From positions 8,147,501 to 8,211,500 of the forward strand of contig NC_079880.1 of assembly GCF_029227915.1 (NCBI RefSeq): 64,000 bases of DNA, read 5' to 3'. The notes below the pieces were generated by a model. That model ran no database searches. It was not told where the DNA came from and saw only the letters and a program-made list of their open reading frames with translations. Below are positions 12,850 to 26,640 of the stretch, piece after piece (within the stretch, counting starts at the first letter, position 1; each line of letters opens with the position of its first letter). The translations under genes were made by a program, and so were the position numbers. Origin of the DNA: Hydractinia symbiolongicarpus (taxonomy: Eukaryota; Cnidaria; Hydrozoa; Anthoathecata; Hydractiniidae).

Positions 12850-14339
12850 ATTTATGTTGTAGTCACTTCGCAACATAATTCGAGAAAATTCCCAATACTT
12901 TACCCGTCATATTAGTTAAAGGACAAAAAGTTATTTGAAATTTGCAAGAATGGCTATCCCCACAAATTAGAAAACTTATGGCAATTCATTCATTCTTTGT
13001 CTTTGTCATTAAAATTCAAATTATTCCGGCGTTTGATTGAAATCTGCAACAACTTTTTGATGAAAAACGCATGAAATATCAATTTTGAAAGAAACTTTTT
13101 CGACTCTGTTTCTTTAAATTAACGTTTAAGCTTCTGGTTATAATATTCACCATCAAGTTATTTGCTCGAACCGATATTTTTGATTGATTACATTACCTTG
13201 TGAACTATGTCATACATCATCAGATCAAACTAATAACAGACATACACCACGTTTTAGTAAAAACTGTTGAATACATAATTACACTATAGACAATTTAAAA
13301 ATCTTAAAATTGTTATACAATGTTCTCCCAAAATTGGAGATTGAAAATTTTAATTTTATCTCCACTTTTTTATTTAATAATGACCTATTATATATTTTAA
13401 TAGCCATGCTTTCTTTGAATTTTCTTTTTACATAACCCTTATACTTATGTGAAATTTTTATATCGGTAATTTCTTGCTTTATCTTTTTTAAATGTTTTGG
13501 TAATCCTGACATGCTCTCAGTTTGTTTTCACCCTGCTTGTATTGTTTAAACCCAATCAAAATTATTAAATGGTAATTTTGATTCCAGATTGTAGTCTCAT
13601 CTTGACATTGTTAAAACAGATATGAAATAGCTACCATGGTGAGCTATCCCTGCTCCTGCTTGGCTTCTTGGTTCTCAAATTGCCAAAGAGGTGTAAGAGG
13701 ATAGGAATAAACTATGTGTCATAACTTGGAAAGAAAATAATAAGTTGTTAAATGTACATGAAGAAACATAAAAGTAGCCCTCTTGTAAAAATAAATTTGC
13801 TGTTGTAGGGAGTCTAAAATTGTTTTGTTAAAGATACAGACACAAACTTATTGTAAGAAGGCCTTTTAAATAATATTAATTTTTGTTCAAACTTTGGAGG
13901 CAATTAAGGCCATATCCTTTCCCTCCAAAAGACTATTCCCCATCCCCCCTGGCACGTTGCATGCAACTTCTGGTAGACCTATTTCAAATCATGAGATAAT
14001 TATGAAAAAATGTCGTCTTGGTAGAAACAATATAAATGTACTTTAACAATTTGAAAGAAGGCTTAACAATTCATATTTTTTGACAATATAGTTCCGAGGT
14101 ATACTCCATCTTCAGATCAATATTTAAAAACAAAAAATAAAAATAGTTGTTTGCTAAAGATATAAGTAATACACAGTTAAAGATTATTTACACACATCAT
14201 CACTCCATATTCACTACACATTTTTCCAAGTAAATTTCATTTTAAAAAACGTATTCACAAACATAAAATTGTATCGTAATATATAATTTGTTGTCCCAAA
14301 GAACATCGAAAAATTATTAAGGGAATTATATTTTTATTG
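12850..14339. other. Intergenic, no gene recognised
   Basis: AT-rich DNA. The minus-strand frame at 13279-13512 (77 codons, Lys/Ile-rich) has no recognisable domain. It might be another part of the retroelement scrap at 14.34-14.55 kb, but that is not demonstrable. Confidence 0.4.
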
Positions 14340-14550
14340 TTAGCGTGCGGCTTTTGTATTCATCCTTGTGTTTATTGTCGGTTTTATTCGTTTATAGAGA
14401 GCCTCCTGAGTCATTAATTTAAATACATTACTGTTCAAGTCAATTATTTTCATATCATCAAAAGTTAACTCTTGAATATGTTCCTTATATCGTGCAATCA
14501 TATGTCGAGCAGTATACGCCACATACTGTGACTAACATACTTCAAGTCTA
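14340..14550 (-). pseudogene. Retroelement endonuclease fragment (GIY-YIG/Penelope-like)
   Basis: A 60-codon frame beginning MAYTARHMIARYKEHIQEL and continuing to EALYKRIKPTINTRM. The spacing of a YxxYTxRxxxxRxxEH block followed by a ...xEALxxxxxKPxIN block is the pattern of the GIY-YIG-type endonuclease at the C-terminus of Penelope-like and some other retroelements. The sequence just upstream (about 14525-14545) may extend the start of the block in another frame. No other element part is recognisable nearby. Confidence 0.45.
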
Positions 14551-16524
14551 TTTTTTTTTATATTGACGGCTGGGCAAAGGCTGAATTGTAATAGGTCAAT
14601 GGATTTGCCAAATTTTATGATTTTTTATAACTACAATTGTCAACGTGGCAAGTGGGTCCATGAAGCGTGTATGTGCGTAAGAGGGCGGGGTCAAATTGGA
14701 AATAAATAACAAAATTGACGATCGTTCTGTTGCAGTTATTCAAAAGTCCTTTTTATCCAAAAAAGTGTCGTCGCAGGCCCTATTTCATCAAGCTTCATAG
14801 GTATAATGTTTGCGGTATAATCCCTTTTATTGTATCAGTCTTTTTCCAAAGTTGCTAAAAGTAGTATTCAATTTTACAAGATTTTAGTACTACAACTGCT
14901 AATTTGCAGCTAATTTTAATACTGACCTAGCAGTTGTTTGAAGTCAAATCGTAGCCTCATTATTGAGCAACTCGGTTGCCGTAAAATTATTGTGATGATA
15001 ACACTTTACAAACACATATTTAAAAGAAAGAGGGTAGAAAATTTGCCTAAATGCGGATAAAAAAATCAGGAATCTTTCTTTTTAAACCGAGAAACAACTT
15101 TAATTTTCTAGTGACAACTTACGTAAAAAGTCACTTGTCTGGAAATGTAGAATCAAAAACATTTAATTTAAGCCCAACGTTTGTGTCAATTTGATTTTCT
15201 GACTTGAACGGAGAGCAAAAATTAATTTTGGCTGAAATTTAAAGCAGTGGATTTTAGGCAAAATCGCCCAATCCGTCAATTCAAGTTTCACTAAAGAAAT
15301 CTTGGTTTAATGACGAGATGAACCTATTATAGAATGGATAAAAACATGTGAAGCAGCTTTAAGGCGCCGATAATAATTGCATATTTCGTACCATTGGTTA
15401 CAACTGTACCACCAAGGTATTTTAATTGAGGAAAATACGTTTCATGTGAGGTATGTTATTGATAATTTTACCAGCGCCTATTTGTTAATAATGTGGAAAT
15501 ACCAATTTGAAAGTAACTTAATTAATCAATTAAAAGAAGAATTTATCTCCATCACTTAACGTAAATTTATGACAAGTAGATTCTTAAAACACTTGACCCG
15601 TCTCAACGTAGATATGCCTTACTAGGTTGAGCTACGCATTTAAAACTACATTGTTAAAACTATGCATCTAACTTGCCACATTCTCTACTTTAAAGTTCAA
15701 AGGGACGAATTCTACATATAATGTTTCTGTTTCGAATTCTTACCTTGTGAATTGTAAACAAGTATTGTAAAAAAACTAAACCAAACTCTTTCATTTTCTT
15801 TATTTTTATGACTTAGACACATACTATCACTTAACAAATAAACTCTCGGCCATTGTGCATACATTGGAGTGGTCGGTCAGCACATAGACATCGGACGATA
15901 TTGTGTAGTATTCATCTGGTTTATCTTTTATTATCGCATTAAATGAAAAATTCTCGTCCAAATAAACGAAACTGAATATTGTTACGAATAAAAATGTAAA
16001 AATCGGGAGAAATATTATAAGAGCAATGGGTTATATAATATAAAACCTTACAATGAGGAAGATTTTGCTCAAATGCAGAAACTTAAGAGGGTTTGACCAC
16101 TATAAAGTATAATCGTTTGCCATCAGAGACAAGCATTCTTATTACGACTAACTACTTTGTCTTATCATAAAAAAGTTATGTTTTAATTGCCCTTCATTTC
16201 GAAGCAATTTATGTGATTTATTCTTGATTGTACTAACGATATTTTCATGTCAAGTTAACCCGCCATAGGATCAGAGTTGTATATCAACAATGACGATAAG
16301 CAACAGGTTATTTTAAGGACGTATTCTTCTACTATAAGTATAATCATGCGTATTCATATCGTTCAAAAATTGTCCAAATCCCTTATTAAATGCCGGAAAA
16401 TAAACATTTAGAATGTATTTTGAACATTCTGATTACAAAGTTTTTTCTGAACGTAAAAAGGGCGATAAAAAGACGCCACACTGGCGACATTTACTTTAAC
16501 AACTCAGCTATTTTGCCTAAATAA
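14551..16524. other. Intergenic, no gene recognised
   Basis: AT-rich single-copy-looking DNA. The 60-codon frame at 15377-15559 has no known domain. Confidence 0.4.
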
Positions 16525-16526
16525 TA

Positions 16527-17543
16527 CAGTGGAATCCCTCTAAAGCGGACACCATTGGTGCAAAAAAAAGTGTCCGCTTTAGAGGGATGTCCGCTTTATA
16601 GGAAGTTGACCAAAAAATTAGTTTTGGACCTAATTTTGACCAAAAAAGCTTTTGTAGTACTGGCGGGTATCATGGGGTGACTTGCAACACTAGGGTAGAC
16701 GGCAACATCAATAGATTTAGCTTATCGAGCAAAGAACCCAAGTTGGCTGTGTAAAGTAAGTTTAGCAGCTCAAATTTGTCGGTGTTGCAACCAACCTTTA
16801 AGTGTTGCTAAGGTTATAAACTAAGAACGTTCAACTAAATGAGATGCTTCTCAAAAACATTGACCAACAGATTGAGATTATCCTTATAAAACAGAAAGAA
16901 TATCGCTTCGACTCGTTTATCCGTGGATACCATGCTTACATGGACATATGGAGCCCAAAAGTCGGAGAAGAGAATTTTTGTTTAAAAGCGGAAGAAGATA
17001 ACGAACATGACAAGTTTGCTGTAGCTGTTACAGATGACGATAAAGTAGTTGGGCACGTCCCTAAAAACATTAGCAAACTATTCAACAAATTCATGTCGCT
17101 TCCTAACTGTACCATCGGATGTAAAGTGACTGGGAAGCGAGTGAACCGTGGTGCTGGCTACGGACTAGAAATTCCTGCCCAGTACCAATTAATTGGTGTT
17201 GAAAAGGCAGTTGAGTGGGCCGAGAAAAATATAAGGAAAGTGTTGGACTCGGTAAATAACAAAACTCAAAGATGTACTAAGTAAAATGGTTTAAATTTTA
17301 AGAAAAAGTGACATTTCATCTCGTTATTTTTCCATTGTCCGCTTTATAGGGAGTGTTTATAAGGGAAACTGTCATTTGGTGCAAAGATTTTTGTCCGCTT
17401 TATAGAGTGTCCGCTTTATAATCGTCCGCTTTATAGAGATTTTTTTATGAGAGTTTGACCTAAATTCTGCCGGTGCAAAAATTTTTGTCCGCTTTAGAGG
17501 GCTGTTCGCTTTATAGGGCGTCCGCTTTAGGGGGATTCCACTG
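16527..17543 (+). mobile_element. TA-flanked inverted-repeat DNA element carrying a HIRAN-like ORF
   Basis: About 1017 bp, bounded by terminal inverted repeats starting cagtggaatccctctaaag at 16527 and ending ctttagggggattccactg at 17543. A TA dinucleotide flanks each side (16525-16526, 17544-17545). Inner copies of gtccgctttatag recur several times near both ends (16570-16605 and 17337-17525), as expected for subterminal transposase-binding repeats. Ends beginning CAGT and TA target duplication fit the pogo/Tigger branch of Tc1/mariner. It encodes no transposase; the only ORF is HIRAN-like. Confidence 0.85.
16844..17284 (+). CDS. HIRAN-like domain protein inside a DNA transposon
   Basis: Intact 146-codon ORF, single exon. 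From about residue 24 the sequence reads FIRGYHAYMDIWSPKVGE, then LKAEEDNEHDKFAVAV and VVGHVPKNISK. These are the hallmark blocks of HIRAN domains (first described in HIP116/HLTF and Rad5): an aromatic start, a GxxxY-W-P-x-VGE strand, E-x-x-N-x-x-D-x-x-A-V-A-V, and V-V-G-H-V-P. A basic tail follows. In HLTF the domain binds single-stranded 3' DNA ends; here there is no helicase, only the domain plus about 40 residues. Its position between transposon inverted repeats suggests it is mobile-element cargo or an accessory factor. The start ATG is the first in the frame. Function not shown. Confidence 0.7.
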   Translation: MLLKNIDQQIEIILIKQKEYRFDSFIRGYHAYMDIWSPKVGEENFCLKAEEDNEHDKFAVAVTDDDKVVGHVPKNISKLFNKFMSLPNCTIGCKVTGKRVNRGAGYGLEIPAQYQLIGVEKAVEWAEKNIRKVLDSVNNKTQRCTK

Positions 17544-17649
17544 TAGCCCGGTTGGGGCAAGTTTTATGACAAAAATGACTGACGTGGGAGATGACGTCAG
17601 GTAATTTCACCCGTTTCCAATTTATTAGGCCTCAAACTTGCAAGTGCAC

Positions 17650-17803
17650 ATTTAATACAATGATAACCGATTACCACGGGCTGTACCGCAAAATATCGCC
17701 CGAGGTTTAGGTGCCGACCGAGCTTGCCAGGTCAGTGCAATGACTGAGGGCGATATTTTTGGTACAGCACAAGGTGGTCGGTTGTTATTGCATTTGCTAA
17801 CCG
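17650..17803. mobile_element. Foldback element (imperfect inverted repeat)
   Basis: Two arms of about 55 bp pair imperfectly: left aacaatgata-like start through ggctgtaccgcaaaatatcg, right gggcgatatttttggtacag through the ttgttattgcattt end. The palindromic middle resembles the shorter foldback at 18.46 kb, which suggests a MITE family. Left arm about 17655-17710, right arm about 17750-17803. Confidence 0.6.
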
Positions 17804-18457
17804 TCTAACTTAGATAGAAATTAAAAAAAGGAATTTTAGTTTAGTGTTCTTATAAAATAATTCACTAGAACTACTTTTGTTAACACTCGAGGTCAAAATT
17901 CAAAACAGTCCTGTCTAAAAACAACAATTCTATTTAGAATTCGAAAGTCCCTAAAGAATAGAACTTTGTAAACAAAACATTACAATGTTCGACACGTACA
18001 AAATAATGTGCAAAGTTGCAGAGCTAAAATATAGTTACAACGAATATTGAAGCAATTTTTTTAACTATCTAGCTAGCCAATAATAACATGGGCTTCAACG
18101 AGCTTTGTATTGACTAGGTAACCACAAAACTAAAGGAACGAATCTGAAAATAAGAGGTAACGTATTTGTGATGATTTCGTTGCCCTGTATTTAGTATTTT
18201 TGATAAAACTGGATATCAGCATCGTTTTTATGGACAATGCAGCTAGTTAACTAGCCATGTTGAAGAAGCATCCACACGGAAAGTTGCTAAATCTGGTTAT
18301 TTTAACTGTTAAACTTGACATTGTTTTGTTTCTATCCTATGAAAATGCTTTTATCGATAAATGTATTGTATGAGTTACATATACAATCATTTCCAATGCT
18401 TCTTAAATATTTTTTTTTTTTCGTGCTTGTTTACATTTTAAACTACCATTTTTCTTG

Positions 18458-18545
18458 ACGACGGGCAATACCGCAAAATATCAGCCTGTAGTCAAGAGCG
18501 CTAAGCCAATCAGAATGCCTAAAAACCCGTATTGCCCGCTTGAAA
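18458..18545. mobile_element. Short foldback element related to the one at 17.65 kb
   Basis: Begins gacgggcaataccgcaaaat and ends cgtattgcccgcttg; the outer 12-15 bases are inverted repeats. The shared word taccgcaaaatat links it to the 17.65-kb element. Probably a MITE. Confidence 0.5.
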
Positions 18546-20061
18546 AATCCAGACGACTAACAAAATGGCTTTATTAATCTAATTCAAGTTACTGACGTTG
18601 AATTATCTTTGTTGACGTCAGGAAACAAATGATGCATAAAAACATCCTCTTTGCAAGAGGACAGACAGACATAAGGATATAACCTAGTATCGACTAAAAT
18701 TAATAGGATACTTCCGTGCGTCTGTCTGTAACATACAAAGTCGATTATATTATATACAATTCTCTTAAAAAGCGCCTTTTAAACATGCCCTATAATATAT
18801 ACTATGTCTTTATAAAATATATATTTACATTTTTCATTGGCTAGAACAAAATCATGAGATATAAATTCGATTTGATTATGTTGCTGTTCTAGCTATTGTA
18901 TTCTACCATAAACTTACCGTGATGGGTTTAAACCACAGGGAATGTAATGCTTTGGTAAAGTCACGAGCAATTAATCATTAGAAATATTACATGATGACTT
19001 GAACAAAAGTTGAAATATTAAATCGTAAAACTTTGTTTAATTAATAATCCTGTTTTTGAGATTTAAATAAAATGACTTGGACTTACATTATTACTATGTC
19101 AACTGAAATTATTGTACGCATCAAAATTTCAATTAATCATTGATTTTTTTTGGCGTTCGAAACATTTTATGACTTTTTGATCCAAATTAACAACAGTATT
19201 TAAACTGAAACATATCGACTACAACATAAAATAAAAATTAAACATTTTTTAAAGTGCGAAGAGAAACGGTTTTTAGAAAAAAAATTTCACCAGACAGAAA
19301 CCTAATGCTTCTGAATGCGTCTGAATTTTATTTACCATCTGCACCTCTCTGAAATGGTCTGTGTTTTGAAATCTTGCCATGTGTTTGTTAAATAATATTA
19401 CCTACTAGTGGTTAACCCGTCAAAAAATCCACGAGGTCGCCCGTCCTTTATATATCGCATTTCGTGTTTTCGTAACAGAAGGACACAGGGGCGGATCCAG
19501 ACTTTTATCAGACTTAGTCAAAATATTGCTGCTGCGCAGCAATATTTGGAATAAGTCTTGAATTTAGCAGCAGGGGGTCCTGGGGGCGCTGTAAGTCCCC
19601 CAGGTGGGGTCAGAATCTTTCGCTAATTTAAGCTTTGCGGGTACAAAAATCGCCGAAAATTGTCTTCCGATTTATCTAGTTATTATAAAAATTGATAAAA
19701 AGAAATGTAAGCTATAAGAAAATTTCCAATAACATTTTTTATAAGAATCAAATCTCCGTCTTACACGTCTTATTTTAGATAGATAAAAGCACTAAAATTA
19801 ACAAGGATTAACTACAGTAAAGTGAGACAATTGTGAATATATTTCAGTATTTATAAACTTTTGCTGTTTCTGCCAATATCAGGCTTCATCAGCATGACTA
19901 GGTGAATCAAATGATCACACCAGCCATGGACAGCAAAATAAAACACAATCATAACAAAAACAATGAGAATATGGAAAGATCAGGATAATGAAGATGAAAT
20001 GTACATACGTGTGATATGGTACATACACACCTTAACCCATGTATTTGTTCAGATATATTTG
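18546..20061. other. Gene-free, with transposon scraps
   Basis: At 19405-19475 is a minus-strand Helitron-like 3' end (ctag, degenerate hairpin around aaaaaatccacgagg, then gtcgcccgtcc). At about 19487 a caggggcggatccag start resembles the ends of hAT-type MITEs; its partner end was not found. The 18640-18740 segment contains two copies of a gtctgtctgt-like word and is probably another element relic. No gene seen. Confidence 0.45.
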
Positions 20062-20830
20062 TTAATTCATAGGGCTAAACTCAAGTTTCGTTTGAACTTT
20101 AAAAGAAGAATTAAGAAGGGCAATTTCCTGCTTTTTGCATGCTGAAATAGAAAAATGCGACTTTCGGTTAAGAAAGTTGCAACCTGGAACAAGGGGAACG
20201 TAATGATTTGGCTTGAAGTCTACACCAGACTTAACAATACCTTCATAACAAAATAAAATTTTTAACTGATCTCCATCAGGTAAAATAGATGGGCGTGTCA
20301 AAATACACTGTGTAAAGAGAGTTTGAAACCGTAACAAGCCGAACTGTGGGTAAAGCGTATTAATTTTTCTCTTTATTACTGTTGACAAGGCAAGTATTGA
20401 TAAAAAAGGAGACCATGTCTTGGGGGTACAGTTGTTGATTGCTTCTGCTTTAACTGCCTCCTCAGGAGAAAGATTTATATCACAAACAATATGGGAGAGA
20501 AATCTGAATAAACTTTTTTCAGATATAAAAATATTTGCCTTTTGGTTTTTAAAAGCAAATTGAAAACAAGGATGATTGGAATAAAAGGAAGGATGCAAGA
20601 AAAGTTCTGTAGATGTCATGATTATCAAAACATCAACAAGAGAATTATCACCTACCAATACCAACGATGCTGAGCTGTATCGACAGTCTCCTGATGAATT
20701 GGATCTAAAAATAATATATTTTACCACCTTTCACTCAACAAACTTTATTTTCTAATAGCCATTCGAAGAGTTGTTTATTTTCATCACCAATCTTACTTAT
20801 CCATATGTCAAGTTCTTGCTTCTAATAACA
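20062..20830 (-). CDS. OTU/vertnin-like domain protein, 3' exon(s)
   Basis: The main exon, 20062-20704, follows a good acceptor (tatttttag) and is open for over 210 codons to a stop. It starts SNSSGDCRYSSASLVLVGD and later has ALSTVIKRKINTLYP and PNHYVPLVPGC. This resembles OTU-fold cysteine proteases and their vertnin-like relatives, with the Cys of the DGxC motif and the His of the HxxPL motif in the expected order. The usual Asp of DG(N/D)C is Ser here, so peptidase activity is doubtful. A short candidate upstream exon (about 20745-20825) reads QELDIWISKIGDENKQLFEW and reaches a stop, so the connection is uncertain. Such genes are often carried by transposons in cnidarians. Could be a pseudogene. 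Confidence 0.55.
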
Positions 20831-22630
20831 ACACAAATATTAATTGAGAAAGAACTCCTCCACAATGCTGAAAATTCTGTTCAAAGCTCATAATACAAAA
20901 ACAATCAGCCAGCCAGCAAGCTATAGCTAAATAAATCTTTTTTATTTGTTTTTAATAGTCTGTTGTAAAAAGCTCTCCCTCAACCAGCTTTTCGTAGCGA
21001 ATATACTGAAAACCTTTAAATAAATGCAAGGTGTGTTGGAGAGTAAAAAACATACTTCTCACTTTAAAGCAATAATTCCTTTATCTTCACACCTCGCCTC
21101 AGATGGAACGACAATGAACGAAAATTGAATGCTGTTTACAAGTAATAAAAAGTCATATCAAAACATGATGCACAGCAGGGATGTACTTAAATAATATTCG
21201 TATTCAAATACTAACAAGGACATGGCATGGTAAAGCGAACAATTCAACCTATTAAAAAATGCAAGATATGACAACTAGCAATCATTTTTGACAATATTTT
21301 ATCTGAGAACAAAAATCTCCAACAGAAAGAGACATACAAAAAACAATTGGAACAATGCGCAAAACACCCGCAATTTAAAATTTCTGGTGCTTAGGAAATA
21401 AAGTTGTATACTACCAACAAAAATTTAAGAATTAATTATGCCAACTAAACAGCAACCCGTAATGATTTAACAAGTCTAATGACTTTTTATATTAAGTTTT
21501 AGAGAATACATCCTTTAAAGATCTCCATGTAAAGCAAAAACTACCTTTTTACATAGATAGTCTGTACAACCAACATAATTGAACAATGGGACAATACGAG
21601 TGGTGTGCATGCAACAACATAAAAGCAAACTGTAAAGAAACAACACCTCTAGAAAGAAACATATATTGACATAAAAAAGCTCAAGTGAATAAAAAAAATT
21701 GCCAAGACGTGATTGGTTAAAATTTTTAATAAAGATCATATTTTATAAACATAGCTTCTTGAAGGGAAAAGTGATCCGAATTCTGTGTTAAAATACACTA
21801 TAGGTTTATTGGTGGCCATGTAGTTTTCAATGTAGTTAACAAAACTATGCAGTCGCTTTCTCGTTCCAGGCCTCTTATTATATTGCTAACGACCCCATGA
21901 CTTAGATCTGCATGCCGGTTAAAAAAGCTGTTTAACCAGCTTTTTAAACTCTATCATATAAATGCAACATAATGTTATACATCGGGTTCCCTTGAAAGTT
22001 AGTTTAGAATCTAATATAAACATCTTGCTGGACGCAAACCTCAAGAAACAAAGAAAGATAAAAAAGAAGTCCATTCGCTCATAAAATACATTCAAAACAA
22101 TTGTAACGCTTTTAGGCGTAAGATAAAGTAAATTATTTTAAATATTTCATACAAACATAAATAGAGCAGTAACCACTTAATGATTTAACGTATGATTAAC
22201 ATCCACAAATGCAAGAAAGTTAACTGATAAAAAAACTGATAAAAAAAGGCATAAAAAAAATAGTGCCTTCATTTTTCTTAGGTTAAATTTCCTTCTGGAG
22301 CCTTTGTAGAATTTGTTACACGCTGTTGGATTGGACATCGGCTTGGAATATACAGGTTCAGACTCCATCTGATGACCACAACAACACCTCAGTATTGTGT
22401 GGTAACTCTGACTAGAATTACAAAAACGATATGGAAGCAAAAGATGATATCGTTTTTACAGCAACAAATACCCGTGTAGGAACAGCTCAGAAGAATTTTA
22501 CTGAAGCACACCAAAAGGAAAGAATGAAAGTGCTAAGTCTCCGAGTAATTGGATATTAATTTATTTATTATAATTGCCTTAAGAGAAAATGCAATTCTAT
22601 TGTTGCAAAATTGTTAACATTTCAATAATC
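20831..22630. other. Intergenic with duplicated segments
   Basis: No confident gene. Two segments have diverged relatives further right: 21450-21525 resembles 34205-34280 (shared taatgattt...taatgact...aaagatc words), and 21945-22010 resembles 36683-36750 (shared ctttttaa..ctct and cgggttccctt words). They indicate an old duplication spanning this gene cluster. The frame at 22177-22440 minus ends in a hydrophobic stretch but has no family match. Confidence 0.45.
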
Positions 22631-23015
22631 ATTTGCATATTTGTTTTCTGGAAAGTTGCTTCACATTGTGCTCGCCGAAAAAACGTACTGTAGCTGATAA
22701 AAGTTTCATTACTTTGCCAGATGATGAAGACACAGGAATATATATTTACGATCCCAAACAAAGTAAGGGTACGATAGCAGATTTTCCAACTAAAACTGGA
22801 AAAACTAGAACCGGTACGGAGTACAAATGCACGAAAGCGCTTCGTCGTCTGCAGAAAAGGCTTGTATGAGCCAGATAAAAGTATATGATGTTAGTGGATT
22901 CCAACTACAACCGGGAAAACTAGAGCTCGTACGTAATATCATTGTACCAAAACCCTTCACGAATCGACTGTAGGAAATGCAGATAAAGGGTTATAATATT
23001 AGTGGGTTTGTTGAT
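22631..23015 (+). pseudogene. Degenerate twice-repeated coding-like segment of unknown origin
   Basis: A frame at 22660-22868 contains LPDDEDTGIYIYDPKQSKGT and PTKTGKTRTGTEYKCTKALR. The next 120 bp (22890-23005) repeat the last part in decayed form: ccaactacaaccgggaaaac against ccaactaaaactggaaaaac, and both copies end near gcagataaa. I do not recognise the protein. It may be a broken exon of a neighbouring gene or a transposon scrap. Confidence 0.3.
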
Positions 23016-23542
23016 CAATGGTTGACGTACAGGTAGGTGTCATATTGTTTTATCTGTTATTTTAATTCTGAACTCGATTAACTTTATTTCATCTGAATTT
23101 TTGAATATATATTATGACCTTAGAGGTTTGTGGGGGGGGGGGATTTCTTCCTTCTTCTTCATAACTCCTAATGCGATTTTTTTAAATGAGATTTTTTTCT
23201 ATTTAATAATTTTTTTTATTGCAAAAATTGTCCAAAATACCTGTCTGCTTGAAATCAATTTACTTTAGTTCTATAACTTATTTTAACGTCTTTTGTTATT
23301 GTATTTGACTGATTTTATGGAAGTATTACAAATTTAAGATGCAATTTCGCAAATCAGCGAGAAATAATGACACCAAAATATTTGGCAGGCAGCTTTCTAA
23401 CACATAAATATAACAACTAAGTATCAAAATGCTACAACATAGCTACAAAAAGTAATTTTATGTAGTATCCTTTTTGATGTGATGGTTTTGAAATCAAAAT
23501 TTGGGAAAGAGGAAAGAAATGTTTTAGATATTATCTCTTCAG

Positions 23543-25318
<1,776 letters not shown>

Positions 25319-25514
25319 ATAAAGACCAATAATTAATATTTTTTTTAACAACAATCAGTTTTAAAAGAAAATATAATAAAGACAAAAATTTTATAATTGG
25401 AGATAAATTTCGTCACGAATGAAGTATATAATTAAAAAATACAAAAATGATTCGAACACCGTTGTGAACATCAGTTGTTTTGCGGGAACAAAACCTAGGT
25501 ACATATAAGGTTAT

Positions 25515-25735
25515 TTTATTCTTGTAGCGAAATAGTAATCACAGGTTCCGTGGTTGAGTCCCCAGGGCGGGCATGTTTAGCAAGGTTCCTTACCACAGCT
25601 ACGGGTCAACCAATGCCATGTGATGTATATTGCTTAATGTATACATTCCGATCATAGGACCCACATTAGATAACAGGGTTTCCAGCACTGAAGTGGCTAT
25701 ATCCTGTAAATATTCGAAATAATAATAAAAAAAAT
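25515..25735 (+). mobile_element. tRNA-derived SINE, copy 1 (old)
   Basis: The head has a B-box-like ggttccgtggttgagtccc, followed by gggcgggcatgtttagc and a body with caatgccatgtgatg, aggacccacatta and ggctatatcctg. It ends in an ataataataa-rich tail. The A box is degraded. The same body occurs at 35.5 kb at the equivalent place relative to the receptor exons. Confidence 0.65.
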
Positions 25736-26097
25736 CTCCCATTTACAAAAGTCTTTAAAATACCAGCATACTTTTTTGAAATTAAAAAAGTAAATAAATA
25801 TTTGCTTTTATTCACATATATATTGCTTGCGCATTATTCAGTGGCATCAACCTTAAACTCAGGTCATTTAGAAAACAAAAGTTTCTTTCGTGACGTACTA
25901 TAAGTGTGCCAAGTTTGATTCAATTTGGATAAGCCTGTCAAAAATTATTAAAGGGTGGGGGGCGAAACACGGGGGGGTGATAATATGTTTAAAATACCTC
26001 GGACCGTATAGGGTTAAATGTATTATTGCACGTTGGACCATGCACCAAAAGCTAAAAACCTGAAATCGTTTAGCTTAGAAGAGCTTTTATTTAAAAC

Positions 26098-26140
26098 ACA
26101 CTTGCATCGTAAATATGGACAATATTTACGATGCAAGTGT
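26098..26140. repeat. Perfect 19-bp hairpin
   Basis: Arms acacttgcatcgtaaatat (26098-26116) and its exact reverse complement (26122-26140) with a five-base loop ggaca. No gene context. Could be a foldback footprint or, less likely, a small-RNA precursor. Confidence 0.7.
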
Positions 26141-26560
26141 ATTGATGCGTCTTGTTTATTGTTGCGTGCCATGAAGCACTTATGTTGTTACAATGTTTAA
26201 ACTTGGAGGAAATGATGCCGAACACATACAATGCGCAACACAGAAACCAATCAAAAATTTCCACATACGTTGTGCCAAGTTTTTGGTTCTCATTTTGAGT
26301 ACATTTTTTTACACTGAGATGAAAAACACTTATTCTTTAAACCTAGTCGTTAGCGCATGGATAAATTTCCACACAATTCATACACATTTCCTTTATCAGA
26401 TATTCGTTCCTTTGCACTCTTAGCAAAAATTAGTAATCCGAATTAGACGTTGGACCCGATGACCATATTTTGGTTATCAGATTGTTCGTTGAACGTAATT
26501 ATTTCGTGCGTAGCATAAAGTAGCGATTTCGCTACTATTTTGAACAAGATACATGTGTTA

Positions 26561-26640
26561 TTAACGACTAGTCTGTAGCCCGTGAATTAATCTATCCGCC
26601 CGTCTTTTCTTTATCGCGTTTCGTGTTTCGGTAGCACGAC
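26561..26640 (-). mobile_element. Helitron-like 3' end relic
   Basis: On the minus strand: gacgggcgg, a degraded hairpin, cacgggctacagactag, then t. This matches the 3' ends of the 27.2-28.6 kb array. A ttaacgactag on the plus strand directly abuts it, so two ends may meet here in opposite orientation. Confidence 0.45.
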
